Positions 1 to 14,200 of a DNA stretch of 64,000 nt are shown here, one piece after another. The DNA is from Trichostrongylus colubriformis (taxonomy: Eukaryota > Nematoda > Chromadorea > Rhabditida > Trichostrongylidae): positions 51,816,591-51,880,590 of the forward strand of contig OZ022258.1 in the NCBI GenBank assembly GCA_963978905.1, read 5' to 3'. The translations under genes were made by a program, and so were the position numbers. The notes beneath the pieces are model-generated. The model did no database searches. It was not told the DNA's origin and worked only from the letters and a program-made list of their open reading frames with translations. The stretch's first letter is position 1, and each line of letters starts with the position of its first letter.

Positions 1-1743
1 CTTATTCAATTTTTTTTGTTTGTTGAAGGCAACTGGTACTCATGAAGCAAAGTAGGGTGTAGTGTTGAGATTGGAAAATTTATTCAACTAAAAACTTCAA
101 AAATAGCCAAACTCTCCAAAAATTCAATTGGCCATAAAAAGCTTATAACTCATCGAAACGGGCAGGTGGGCAGAAAATAATACGGAATGAGGCTGGGACT
201 TTGTTGCACGCTATTTCAAATCTTAACCGCACTGAGGCACGGAGTTGACCATTTTCAGTGATTTCAGTTAAATAATTTTTTCAACCTTCACACTGCATCC
301 TACTCGGCTGAGATACTTTATTTCATTGAGTAACAGTTGCCTTCAAAACGCAAAAAAATTGAGCGAGATATGCAAACACCGAACGAAGTTATGGTTAAAA
401 TCCCAAACCGCATATATTTTTGACCGCTACTGTATACGATGTTACTCTCAATTTGAAGATAGGATGAGGATTTAGGCGGCAATCTACGGCATACAGGGCT
501 TTTTTTTTGAATATCGCAGAGGTATTTGATATGTATCGCGCTCTTCAAATAAATTGAGGGTTTCCCCAGGGTTCAAACCTCTCAAATGCAATGCGAGATA
601 TAATATCAAAGAAAGTGGTGAAAGTAATGTGAGTAACACCCTTGAAGTGAGTCCATCTGATCCGGGAGTACTAAATATATATAGCGAACTCCCTGGTAAA
701 AAGGAGCGCCCCAGGCTTTGTAAGGGCCGTCTTTACGCCTGTTTTGATATGGCCCGCCCCTTTCGGAATCAACGGTGGGGATGAGGTCTTATTTCCCGGC
801 TTTTTGACAATTACATTCAGTTTTTTCTTCCTTTTCTTACTAATTAACACCACGACTTTCATATCCAACAATCTTTTCATATTCGGTCCGAACTGCCTTA
901 GCATTGGCTTTGAAGCATATTGGTGGGGAGGCTTGATAAGAAAATCTATTGTCTGTGATATTGCAATGCTAAGAGACTCATTACTATAGCAATATAGCTT
1001 GAGGCTCAACGCCGTTGATTTTCAGAAAACGAGGTGCTTTCGAAATGCTTGGTGAGAAGCAAGAAACAAGCCGTTTCGCCCTCCCCCATGCGTTATTCAT
1101 CGCTTGAAACATGCTATTCCATATTTCATGTGAGCAAAGACTACACTCAGAACAAAAATTTTTAGAACTACAGTCATTCTCCTTGTGAAGATACGGTAGC
1201 ACAGAAATAGTGCCTTTGTATTTTACACGGCTTTTAAAACTTACACAAAAAGGAGTCGACTTCACCTTATTTGCTCTGTAGCTCTTTCTGTGGTCCCCTT
1301 CTCCCTTTGCCTCTCCAAATCACGACATCTTCTATACATCCATCCTCTGCCCTTTAGCATATTCTTTTGACTTTGCGATGCTGATATAAATGGAGCGGGT
1401 ATACTCACCGTAAGCAGGGTACGGTAATGTTGTCCCTTGACAGTGTCCCGCAAAAAAAAATGTAGCATTCCATCACGTTTATGGCTCTTTTTGTGTTTAT
1501 GAGGAAAAAGTGATCAGTAATTTACATAATTCAAAACAAGTACAAAAAGATGAGTGGATCATTACTGACAATTTGCTCCGTACACGCCATGTATTGATCT
1601 TTGAGTTAAATTCGTATAAAAATTTTACACTGAATCAGGTATGGCTATGGCTCAGCCAGAATTCATCGCTGGCCACGTCACGCTTCACTCTTCCACCCAC
1701 ACACCCACAAAACCGAATAAACGAGTGCTAAAGGAAAATGCTT
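1..1743. other. 5' spacer with no supported gene
   Basis: I see no exon chain, RNA gene or recognisable transposon protein here. Open frames are short and overlap on both strands. The stretch is AT-rich and would hold any upstream regulatory sequence of the RapGAP gene that follows, but no specific element can be named. Confidence 0.5.
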
Positions 1744-1978
1744 GGGTGTGCCCCTTGTGTCAGGATCTCGCACCGCGTCGAACGGCGTGCGACGCAGTGT
1801 GTACGAGCTATGCGCGACGCTATAGTTGGGTCCTAAAGCGATTACACGATAACGCTGGGGCGCCATACACAGTTGTTGTAATCGCTTTGGGACCGAACAA
1901 CCCGGCGCCTTCAGCTCGTCCGCATTCCTTCGCATGCGACAGCCGCGATGCGAAATCTTGACTCAAGGGTACACACCC
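1744..1978. repeat. MULE-like MITE, older copy
   Basis: This 235-bp element has inverted ends GGGTGTG...CACACCC and shares most of its interior with the copy at 13457-13697 (for example GCGTGCGAC.CAGTGTGT and AGCTCGTCCGCATT blocks). The flanking 9-mers aaaatgctt and aaagtggtc agree at 6 of 9 positions, which fits a decayed 9-bp target duplication. The family assignment rests on the perfect 9-bp duplication of the 13-kb copy. No coding capacity is visible. Confidence 0.7.
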
Positions 1979-2193
1979 AAAGTGGTCTGATTGTTCCACC
2001 GCAAGAAACGACCTCACGGACTGTTTGTGCGTGATGAATCGCCTCTACCCATTGCACCATAATCCTTCTATAAATTTGTGTCGAACCAACCATTATTCCG
2101 ACAAAAGCGACCGCTCATTTATTTGTTATTGATATATGGTGAACCGCGCTTTATCGCTCTATATGAAAAACACTGCCACCGTAACTGACAACG

Positions 2194-2203
2194 TTCGTTT
2201 CAG
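2194..2203 (+). promoter_or_regulatory. Putative trans-splice acceptor of the RapGAP gene
   Basis: A TTCGTTTCAG 3' splice site lies 59 bases before the proposed ATG at 2263, with no upstream coding exon in frame. That arrangement is typical of spliced-leader addition. Two very short upstream reading frames lie between the site and the ATG. Confidence 0.4.
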
Positions 2204-2262
2204 GAACCATCAGTGAATGAGCGGAAAGTCCCGGATCTAATTGGAATGTTGTGTTTTGGGAC

Positions 2263-5200
2263 ATGATGGAGCCGGCTGGCGATGCATGTTGTGGGGCAAC
2301 TGCTCGAGCTCTGGATATGTTCAATCGTCGTGGGTCGGTGATTGCTGTTGTTATCGGAGGTGAGTAGTACAGTACCTTCAAGACCTACATCGCCCTGAAG
2401 ACTAGTGCCATCAGCACCCTATTATAAGACAACCATCAGATTCTCCTCCACAGAAAACAAGTAAAGCGATTTTTAGCGATAATTTTCTTCGGGTAAAACC
2501 AGTGTTACAAGTTTTTTTCCCAACATTTCGATCGATATCTGCCTATTTTCAATATTTTGAAGGTAACACACCTGAAGTGGTCTCATCGTGCACTGCTTCT
2601 TCCTCATCGATCATACCATCGGATCATCCCTCTAGTGCTTCAGACATGGAAGCGCTAGGCTCCATCGATTCACAAAGGTCAGCCCTTGTACTTTTTACGC
2701 CTATTTATTTATTCTAGTTTTTAAATGCTCAAAACTTCCCCATAGTAATGAGTAATGATGAAATATTTCGTTAATTCCTGAATGAAATAAATGACCAGGT
2801 AAGTATAAATTAGGAGAAAAGCACTGAAGACCAAAATTCTCACTCCGTTCTCAACAATAGGTCTTTACCACCTTCTCACACTATACTTCTTCGTGTTGCC
2901 GATGGAGATTGTTATCTGAACGGGAACGTCTGTTCGAGTTTCTGCAAAAGCCACAGGAAGAATCTAATCCTCGAAGAAGCTGGGAAGGGCAACCAGGTCA
3001 AATAATAAAAACTCAATTTTTCCACCTGCCCTCACAAAAGAAAAGATTGAAATAGATCCCCAAGAATCTATTGCCGCAAGATTGTAAATCGACTAATCCG
3101 CTATCGCGAAAGTGCCTTTGAAGATTCTTCCATAAAGAGCATGGCTAGAAAGGCCACATGTGAGTTTCATCGAAGTTTTATCAATATCCCAGTAAAAGGA
3201 ACTGACTTTTATAATAATGGCCTTTAAACAGGGCTCGAAAACTTCTACCATACGACCGCTATGCCACAAATTACTCAATGCAGCGAAGTACGCGCTGGTC
3301 ATGATAAAATGTCACATGCATGGCTCACTCTGGAGCTGCAGGTTACTGCATTAGTTGATTATCATGTTTTATTTCAGTGATTGGCGGCCACCATATCCAC
3401 GTTTAATTGCATTCCATGACTGCCTTTCCCTTGCTTCTGCTTGGTCACTTGGTCTCAATCCATCGCTGCTCGATGACAGACCTACTGGTATGTTAACTTA
3501 CCGTTTACATTTGATCACCATTTTTGTTTCAAGTATCATATAATTTTGAAGCACTATGAACGATCGTGGCGCATCCCGAAGTGCTTGATTAGCGTCAAAT
3601 GACTAATTTATTTCCACTCTTCAAACACTCAAAATTAAAATTTTTGGAAAATGTAAACTAATAAACTCATAAAGTTTTGAGGATTGAAAAGCATTATATG
3701 TAAGAACATGATTTTTGTAGGGCTTTCAAAAAAATTGTATTAAGAACAGTAATACTGATGAAATGGTTGTTTCTCTCTTTATTCAGCACCATGAGATACA
3801 TATCTTCTTTTGTCATACGATATCTTTCATTGTGATACTATGAAGATTACTATTTTACAGTGCTTATTTCAGAGGGTTACAAAGTTACAAGCAATTAAGT
3901 AAGACAATAGGCCGACCTTCATGCACATATGTTGGCTTTTTGTGTTCTTTCTTCGTTACAAATTAATGTTTTGGATGCTTTTCAAGACGATTTATCCTAT
4001 TTGTTGCAGATAATATAATGCGGCTGAAAACATGCATACATTGGTCAAATATTTAATCGTTTCTTATTTGAAACACAATCTGGCTGCATTTTGACATAAT
4101 TTTACGAACTGGCACTACGCAAAACTGATGCTCCATTTCGAGTTGCAGGATAAAAAAATATAAAGATACCAGTGAGCATCCACACGCGCAATTATCCTCA
4201 ATATTTAATGATCACTTTTTTTCTATTCTATTTGGCTACATCCATAACGCGGTCAGATTTTCCCTTGAGGATCAGTCAAGGTGGTCTACAAGTTTCCAAA
4301 AGTGGAAAACTATACTATTTGAAATCCATGTGTTACAACCCAGGCCTGTGATTTCGCAGGTCTATAGGGACAGGCGTTTCTGCATGATTGAATATAGGAC
4401 TTGGGGATGGGCTAACCTAGGGTAAAAATGCATATGAATGTGGCCGACATTGCAAATTGCAGTAGACTGTCCCATACAGCCGGAAGAAACAAAGTGAAAA
4501 AAAGCGGAACGTCTTTCGGGTCTAATTTTACGTTTTTAGGAGCCTCTCAAGCACAGTCACCATGTGAGGATGATTCCGGGGACGGTAAATCGAACGAAAT
4601 GTTGGCCAGTTGTCCGGCATTCAGGTAAATCGTTATTATGTCTATTACTCACAAAACAAAATGGAGACTGCAAGCTGAGCTTCGGAATTACACCTCCCAG
4701 CCTTATATGCGACCCTCTGGGAACAACTTGACCCGTACTTGAGCCTACATTGAAGCTGCTCTGGAATTCATCCATTGCCACTAATTATCTGCGAGGATAC
4801 AGCACTGATGTCCCTGCGCTTTTGAGGCTCGCCCTCACTTCCATCGCTTCCTTCAGTCGAGTTTTGTAGCGCTGGATCGATTCTCACTGCGACGCGGCAC
4901 GCTTTGTGTATTGTAGCACTTCAGTAGTGTGGACGCAGGGCTACGAGGAATGGCAGCTCGTTGTTGGAGACTATGCGAGCCCTGTCATCGATCCCGCTCT
5001 TTGACTCCGCCCTTGCTGTCATAGCCGATGTTGTAGCGCATTGTAGAAGTCCTTACAAGTGCAAACATAGTGTTGAGACAAGCTGTGTGCCTCCTGCCAT
5101 GTGTAGTGAACAGCAGCCGCCTCCATGGCATCGGCATTGTACCGCGGCAGTCGTATGGGTAGGAACGGAAGTGATCTCGTTTTCGGAGTTTCCTTCGAAG

Positions 5201-8200
5201 GCGGATTTGGGCTCTAACAAGCCTATGGCCACAGCCGGTGCAAAATGCATCCACAACGTCGACATCCAGCAGACTCAACTTCCTGTTGGTGAGAACTTGG
5301 TCGATTTAGCTGTGAGCTGCTGCATTCGGGCTCTCCCACATCCATCACCGTTCTTCCTTCTTGAAAAAAAGGCTGTTTCCATGGAAGAGATCGCACTGCT
5401 CGAGAAAGCCCATCAAACGGTCTTCATTCTCGTTCATTTCTCCGGTTACGAGGTTCAACACGTGCTGTCGTCGGTTTCTCCTCGTGTATTACTGCGTTAA
5501 TACATATTTCCGACAAAGTACTTGTAGTAGGAGCACTTTTTCTCGGTCGCCTATTTCAGCTCTTTGTAGGAAGTCTCTTTTTTCAGTCGTTGCCATAGAC
5601 GTTGGCGCATAACAATTTATGTGCCAACGTGCTTATGGACGTGTACTTATCAATTCTTAAGCGAAGGATAGCTAATCGTGGGCCAATCACCTCGGTTGAG
5701 TCGACCAGATGCTTGATTCAATGGTAAATGAGAAATCCAACGCCACCGACATTTCTTCCACTCATCTTAGCTCAAAGGTCAAGCAAGTGGCCGTCGTTGG
5801 TTTTCTTGATGGTTGCTTCTTGCCCTTCGTCTCCTTGAGGGCGACGACGTCGAAGCGAAGCTTCTTGGTGGTCACCATTAATGATGTCTGGTAAGCCGTT
5901 GAGGCGATGGCACGGCAGTTGAAGCTACAGGCAGGTCCCTTCAAGTCGCCGATTGCTGCAGTGCATTTGGAGCTCGTGCTTGCATGTGCGCCGCTCCAAA
6001 CCCTCTATGGGCATGTAGTGGCTTAGGTATGTACCGACCCTAGGGTAGCCAGCCCATTGCGGCGATGAGTACACCCACTGTTGGTCGGTTCATCCGTTTC
6101 GCCCTCTCGCCGCTTCTGGGCCAGTGGTAGAAATTGAGGAGGATAGTAGTGATAAACTTTATAAAAGCCATTAATTATCCAGCCATTGTGATAATCATAT
6201 ATCTGCTATGCTCACATAAAGCCCACTAAGTCTGACCGAAAATACGATGACATCATTGGCAACCTGTTCAAAAAAAAACAGCCAGTGTGCGCAGTGAAGA
6301 ATAGATTCATGAGACCCTGACATGCGTGGCTAAATTTAGCCGCAAATGAACGATGTGAAGGGGCCGACGAAACTGCCACATTTCTCACCCATTTGTCAGC
6401 GGCATTGATCTTTGAAGCTTTCGCTTAGTCATCCTAGAAACCTTAGCGTTTCCCATTCAGTAATACATAGTATTATATTACTAGCGAAAGAGTAAATTTA
6501 TTTTGTATCAGAACTGATTACGTAATAATAAGTTCAGAATGAAAAAATAGCATACAGTAATCACTACTGTTTGTTTCGTAATGAATACTTGATACCATTC
6601 AAAACACACAACGGTAATTGCACACAACGTACCTGACCGAACGCCACTATTTCAAAATGGATAATGTATCATTCACTGTAGACGGAATTATTGCTCATAA
6701 ACATTGCCCTAGCACTTTTGCTTCCAACAGTGTTCCATTGATTGCCGGTGTCTACTAATATTGATCTTCGTGCTGATTGTAAATGGTTTTTGAGTGAATT
6801 CATTGGAAACACGCATGTTTACGGTATACCGTCCTCTAATACTGAACTTACAATCTTGTAACTCATTGACCAACGGAAAGAATGTCTTAGTTGAATAAGG
6901 AAAAATAATGAGACAAACAGAAACTATTATACAAAACCAGGTACAGGTATCCCTATCGGATCTTAATGACCTGCCGTAGCACCAGTTCTCACTCGACCTA
7001 CAGATAGTATTGAGAACTGGTGCTATGACAAGTCATTTCTTAATTATCTATAGTCTCTATAGTTAACTAGAAAATGGTGTAATTATTGAACGCAGAGACT
7101 CACTGAAAGCATGTTCTCAGGGAAATTTGAGACTTTCGGGTTTACTTAGGCACTGCTTACCCATAGATTTACCCTTTTTTCAGAAATGAACTGGGTAGCG
7201 AACCGACACGACGAGTGGCTCTCTCTCGACACACGTGCGATGGCCCATTGGAAGCACATGAATGCGAGAGTTGGATGAGAGAGGTAACAGCTCCCCGTCT
7301 CAGATACCGCGTTATCGTACAACGCTGTCACTCAAAGTTTAGCACACCGCCGCTGACGCCGGTATACTCGAGGACGTCTCAAATGTCTATCTGGGTGGTC
7401 GACTGTGTGCTGCTCGACAGCCCAAAAATGTCATCGAACCACAGGACATCGGTTCCTATTACTATCGGCATTGCTTTGCGGGAAGAGGTTTGTCTTATCC
7501 TAGTGTTTAACTTATATAAGAATGACATCTGCCGTGGTAGTGATATCAAGTTCTGAAACTTTGTTTGCGCCTCTCGTAAATAAACAAATAAATTAACTGG
7601 ATACGCTTGACACCCCTTATAATTACGTAGTGAACGCCCAAGGAACGCTCTTCTATCTGAACAGCAAAAAAGAATCAAATACAATGAGGATATAGATTCG
7701 GCCAAACTCTGATTTTTTCAAGCTTAATGCAGTTATTTATGGGTGTAATCTTCAGTGGACTTTTAAGAATTCCGTGCATTGTATATGAATTTGAGAATTT
7801 CATGCTTTTATGGGTTTTGACAGAACTTCGAGAATTTTTAGCTGACAAAAGGATAGTTGTACTTCATTTCGGATCGCCTGATAGGGCGCGGCCTACGGAC
7901 ATGAGTGAGTGGCGAGAGTGAGAGTGCGTGGCAAGAGTGAGGGTAGTTTCATACACTCTCACCCAAGTCCGTGGCCACGCCCTATTAGGCGCTCCGAAAC
8001 GGACTGTACATATCTTAGGTAACCCTACAATTTTTACTTTATCTTGGGTATCAGATATTACTAGACCTTGATAAGCCACATTTGTCTCCCGGGATAAGTG
8101 GATTTTATAGCTTTGAATGTAAATTACACATAGAATTCTGGCGGTGATATAACTTGATGAGTAATGGGTGCGACAGCAAGTTGAGTAGTTATGTGTTGGT

Positions 8201-11200
8201 GAAAAATCCTCGCAAATATTAGATAGTCCAAAAAGTCTTTTCGTATTTTCAAATACCGCTTTTTCCCTCAAAACTGCTTTCCACAAAATTTCTTCTGTAC
8301 GTACATATGTAGTACAAGTCCACACGCATCCATAAGTATTATTGTCTTCCATCTCCCGGATAACCCTTTTCGGCAAAATAAACATATCAACGGTCAACCT
8401 CATTTTCAATACAAAAATTATAAAAAAATTTTTCTTTGAATGGCGTTAAACAGGGAAAGGAAAAGGTAATGATCCGATGGAGCAAGATCAGGGCTATAAG
8501 GCAGCAATTTTCATCCAAGCTCGAAAATTTTTTAAAAGAAAAAATTTAAAAAAAATTTTACCACTAGTGAAAAAATGACTCGCCAAAAAATTCTTGAGCT
8601 CGGATAAAAATTGCTGCCCCATCCACCTTATAGCCCTCATCTTGCTCCATCGGATCATCATCTTTTCCTTTCCCTGTCTAGCGCCATTCAAAAAAAAATT
8701 TTTTTTATAATTTTTGTATTGAAAATGAGGTTGACCGTTGATATGTTTATTTTGCCGAAAAGGGTTATCCGGGAGATGGAAGACAATAATACCTAGTATA
8801 GATGCGTGAGAACTTGTACTACATATATATGTACAGAAGAAATTTCTGGAAAGCAGTTTTGAGGGAAAAAGCGGTATTTGAAAATACGAAAAAACTTTTT
8901 AGACTACCCAATAGATAAAAGAGGATATAAAGTACGCCTGATGTGGCTAGCACTGTCCCAGCATACCACGCCTTACCTACACTCATTTGTTCAGATCCAA
9001 TTCCTAACTCATTTCCAGCCCTCGCTTACACCGGAAAAATTAAAGTTATTACAAATTTTCATTCCAGCTATATGCAAAAATCATAAGAGCATATCCGGCT
9101 ACTAGTATCTGATCTGTTTTCAGCACATGTAGAATACTTCGGTGTGGACGAAGAACTTGGTCCCATAGCGGTCAGTATGGTTCGTGAAACAACGGACAGG
9201 AAGGGTGATCGCTCTGGATCGGCTATTTATCGGATGATCGTCAGAATAAGTGATGTAAGCCATTCTGGATCTAGCCACCATACAAAATGGCAGACGGTTG
9301 ACACAATCGTTCGGAATGCGCCGTGCATTCAACTTTCAGCCAAAATTATGTCGCATTAATAATTATCAAAGTCATTTGAGTTCAAGCGCATCTTATGAAG
9401 ATTCTCCAGACCCTCTGCGTCTAGACAGTGCCTCGTGAGTGCTGGCTTAACTAGTTGGCAGTATGCCAAGTAATTATTCGAATAAATCGAAAAATTAAAC
9501 CCAGGAATCGGATGCACGAGAACGGAACATTGATGGGAACTCCAAGCTTTGTCGCGTAGATATGTTCAAGGTCAAGATTTGTACATCCCAGAAGGCTTCC
9601 CGTGTTGACCATTTTGGTCTAATCGTCACGATAAGAAGGATCTTGTGTTTCATGTTACTCACAGACGTAGCTGATTGGTCTGGAGAATCTTCATAGGATG
9701 CGCTTGAAACTCAAATGACTTCTGATCAATTTTTAAATGCGCCATAATTTTGGCTGAAAGTTAAATGCACGGCACATTCTGAACGATTGACCTGTGCTAA
9801 CTGCCCTATCAACTCCTCGATCGGTCAATGTACGTTTTCAGCTGCGAACGATGCGTGTAGCCGTACCAGAAGAAGCACTTTCCGATGGTGGTGATCGTTC
9901 GACGCGACCGTTAATGAGGGAACTCATGGAAATGGTACGTCAACCATTCCTATTCATATTTTAGGTTCCCAAGACTTTTCATGGTTGGATCTTCACACTC
10001 AATTTCAGATCTGTCCACGGATTAGCTTCGGCTGCATGCGACCATCTCTGCAAACTCCTCGAGTCGAGGAAATGCTGATGAAAATGGACGAGCAACCGAT
10101 TTATACCCGGTATAAAGTCGGCATTATGCTATGTCGTGCCGGTCAAAGCACCGAAGAACATATGTATAATAATGGTAAGCGAGCAATTACATTCACTGAA
10201 GACAATTTCGTAGTAGAGCGCTTATGACTGGATGAATGGTCCCATCCGACTCCTCGGTCTGGTTGATCTTTAGCGATTTCGCGACAAAAACACATCGTTA
10301 GAGAAGGGAGTCAAAAGTCAAAGTGCCTTTCTCATCTCATAAATCCCGTCCATCCTAAGACGTCACATATGGTCGGTGTGAATGCACGATTATTTGAGAA
10401 TGCAGGGGGAGAAAAAAAGCTTCTGCGATGAGGAGATCGGTTGACTTGAAAGTGTCCTGTGTGATTTATTGCGTTTTGCTTGATTATTCTAGGTGTGATT
10501 CATCTGTTTATTAAGGCGTTCGTTTCATACTTACAAATGTCGAAATGTATTTATATAATAATAATCAATGTAATAATAATATTTAATTAATAATAATATG
10601 TTTTTGAATGTTGATAGCTGTTGAATTTGCCCGCTATGCGAAAGTTGTCTTACTCACAACAATAATATTATAAATAATAATAATAACAATAATAATCATA
10701 ATAATAATAACAATAATAACATGAATAATAATGAAAGTTCATTTACTAGCACTAACCGTGCTTAAGCCTTTGACTAGACAGCAGCACGATCTTAAGGGAC
10801 TCTGTAATCCATTGAAAACCACTTGAAGCACTTTCTTCTTCTGAAACCATGTGTAATAGAGCAACGGTCTGCATCACAGTGTCTTATGCCCAGTGATTTT
10901 CTTCTTTCCAAGTGGAAAGCCTCTCGAGGAAATCAAGTCCCGTTCCTCGTCCTCTTGTGAACGTGGCAAATCAAGTCACCTACAATAAACTCTCCCAAAT
11001 TCCACTTGATTTCCATTGGAGCGAAATTTAGACGAACACTTTTTCATCATATTCTACAAAATTTTGTGTCTGAGTATTGTTCTGTACCAACGGCTCATGC
11101 CGATCTAAATGGTGAAGAACGATGTGAGGCACCAAAATTTACATAAAATTTTAGATTTCAAGATAAATTTTGAAGCCTCACATTTTTCACACATTTAAAA

Positions 11201-14200
11201 TTTTGTGTGTATAATTACATATCTCAAATTACAAACCGTTACATTTACATTCACAAATCACAAACCCTTACAAGGTTACTAAAAGAGCTCAGTACAGAAG
11301 CGTGGATAATGTAGAAAAAAGAAAAAGGATCAAGAGCAAGTGGGAAGGGTTCCCAATACACTTTCAACGTTCAGATTTGGAACCTTTCCAAGATGCCGTG
11401 ACACCTTTCAGAAACAGCACCTCCAAAACCTAGGTTTTGCATTCCTGCCAGTTCTCATACTTACAACCGCAACGATACGCTAAACAAGCAATACATCTGG
11501 CGACCCGCGTTGCTCACCGCATTGCGTCATGGCCCCTAACTCACATGGGCTATGGGTTATACCATGAACCTCGAGAAAATGTCGCTAGAAGGAACTCCTT
11601 TTCTATCAATTTTGTTTGTGCAGTTATCGGAACACTGGATAGTAGCCCATCCCTCATATTCAAACCATATGAATGTTTTCAAAAGAGGTCTAATCTTCGT
11701 TCTTCTAAGCATCTTTTTTTTATTGCTCTTTTATTGATGTTTTTTTCTGACATTGACTAATCAGCAGGAAAATCTTAGGATTTCAGAACATTCCTCCGAT
11801 GCATTTGATGAATTTCTGGATTTTATTGGGCAACGAGTTCGTCTCAAAGGATGGGACCAGTACAAGGTACCTACGACTTTTACCATGTGTAGTTTCCCAA
11901 TAGATATATACTGTAACACTTTGTTGCACCGCTTTTATTTACAGGGTGGTCTCGATACGCGTGGCGACACTACCGGTACACATTCGATCTACTGCGAGTA
12001 TCAGGCCCATGAGGTCATGTTCCATGTATCCACACTGTTACCATTCACTCCAAGTAATCGACAACAGGTAAATCTTCGGGAAACATTTCATTGGCGGAAG
12101 TGAGCCAACATTCTTCATCTTTAGAGTACGCCAGGAATCCCAACACCATGGATAATTATGTAGGGTAAATGCATAGGCAACTCAAAAACAGAAGTGTTTC
12201 ATTTTATTGGAAAAATGCACCGTTTAGACAGCTCATCTATAAATAGAACATAAGAAAACCCTAAAAAGATTCAGCATTGAAGTGACTAGAGGAGCCGTAT
12301 TGCACTGGCACGACCCCTGGGTACAGATCCAACTATTCATACAAGTTTTTGACCGTTCTAAGATTGCTTGACTGCCATCGCCAAGGGGCTTAATACCATA
12401 CGATCACAGATACATAAACGTGAATATCTTCAAGTGCGAAAAATGCTCAAATGGGCTTTCAAGTGTTTCAAGTATGCGAAGAGAAGTCAGATTCTTGGCG
12501 CATCCTCAAGGGATTCGACGCTGAAATTTTTGTTTTCTGGTATCTTCGCAAAATCTTGTAAAAGCCTCAGGGAACAGTCCGAATATCTCATATTTTCAGC
12601 TTTCACGAAAACGTCATATCGGTAACGATATGGTGACGGTGGTATTCCAAGAGCCTGGAGCTCTTCCATTCTCACCGATCGCCGTCCGAAGTCACTTTCA
12701 ACACGTATTTATTATTGTTCGTGTTCATAATGCTTGTACGGACAACGTTTCTTATAGGCAAGTCTCTTGATTCTGAGAGTTGAAACCTTACCTATGGAAC
12801 CCTATCCATATATGACCCTATCTTTCAGCGTTGCGGTATCTCGTTCGAAAGAAGTACCTGCGTTTGGTCCACCTCTTCCGAAAGGCGCCACATTCAGTAA
12901 ATGTGCCGACTTTCATGACTGGCTACTCACCAAAAGTACAGTTTTCAGTATTTTTTTTACAGTAGTCTGTTATTCACTCACATTTTCGCTACAGTAATCA
13001 ACGCTGAGAACGCGGTACATCGCTCGAAAAAGTTTGCCACGATGGCAGCTCGAACTCGTCGTGAAGCACTACGAGATCTTGCTGAGAACTATGTTGGCAC
13101 ACATCAGAATGAAGGACCAAGCCGTATTGCCAGTGAATACCTTTTTACGTTTTTTAACATTATTTGCCGTACATGGTTACATGGTCCCAAACAATTTCCA
13201 CCATTCCAGGTCGATTCCTTGGTGGAAGCGTGAAACGTCGTGAACGACAGAATCCAAAGCCGTTCCCCGCTAATATCCGTGGAGCTTTGTCATGGCTGGT
13301 CGACGTTCATGACCACTCCATCAATCAGGTACATCCGCACTAAAGCTTGTCAAGATGATGCTAGCTAAGGTTCCCAGCCCTGCTATATAGGTTATTGTTA
13401 GGTTTTCATACCGATACTACAGGACTGATCTGGTCCTGATAGTACTAATTTTCTCCGGGTGTGTACCCTTACATCACGATGCCGCACGACGACGAGCGGC
13501 GTGCGACACAGTGTGTGCGAGCTATGCGCGTCGCGGTAGTTCGGTCTCAGAGCGATTACAACGTAATGCTAGAGATGCGATACGCAATTGACTTCTAATC
13601 GTTTTGGGACCCAACAACATGGCGCTTTTAGCTCGTCCGCATTGCTTCGCTTGCGCATAGCTTGCAGTGCGGCATCCTGACATAAGGGTACACACCCATT
13701 TTCTCCTATAGAAAGCCGTAGCGGATTAATAATAAAAAGACATTCTGCAAAAGAGTATATAGTGACCTATCGAAGCTCCAACCAGTGGTGTACAGCATCA
13801 TTTCATGTGAAGCAGTAGGAGAGATCGTCCATTACAAAAGAGAGGCAAAGTAATGCGGTATTCGCGAGAAAAGAAAAGAAACTGGAAAAAATGAGGGAAT
13901 GAAGTTCTATCCCTCTATTCCCCGTTAGCGTAATTTCCTGTGGGTCACCTGGCTTGGTATCGATTCGACACGCACGATCTGTGACAAATGGCGGTTACAC
14001 GCAGCACATAAACTACAGATATATGGTGGCAACTTGCACGCGGGGACTTTGAAGTTGATATGTGATGATCATTTTTTTCCTTCCAAAACAAATCCTTCTT
14101 AACGATTTCTCAAGACTTCAGGTTAAACCCCACCGTTTGATTCAACTACAACTATTCAAACAGGTAGATCATCACAGTTATAGGATGCCTGTGTTTTCTC

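Noticed and set aside
4961..5500. 179-codon plus-strand open frame
   Set aside because: The opposite strand encodes recognisable RTE endonuclease blocks, so this frame is its antisense shadow.
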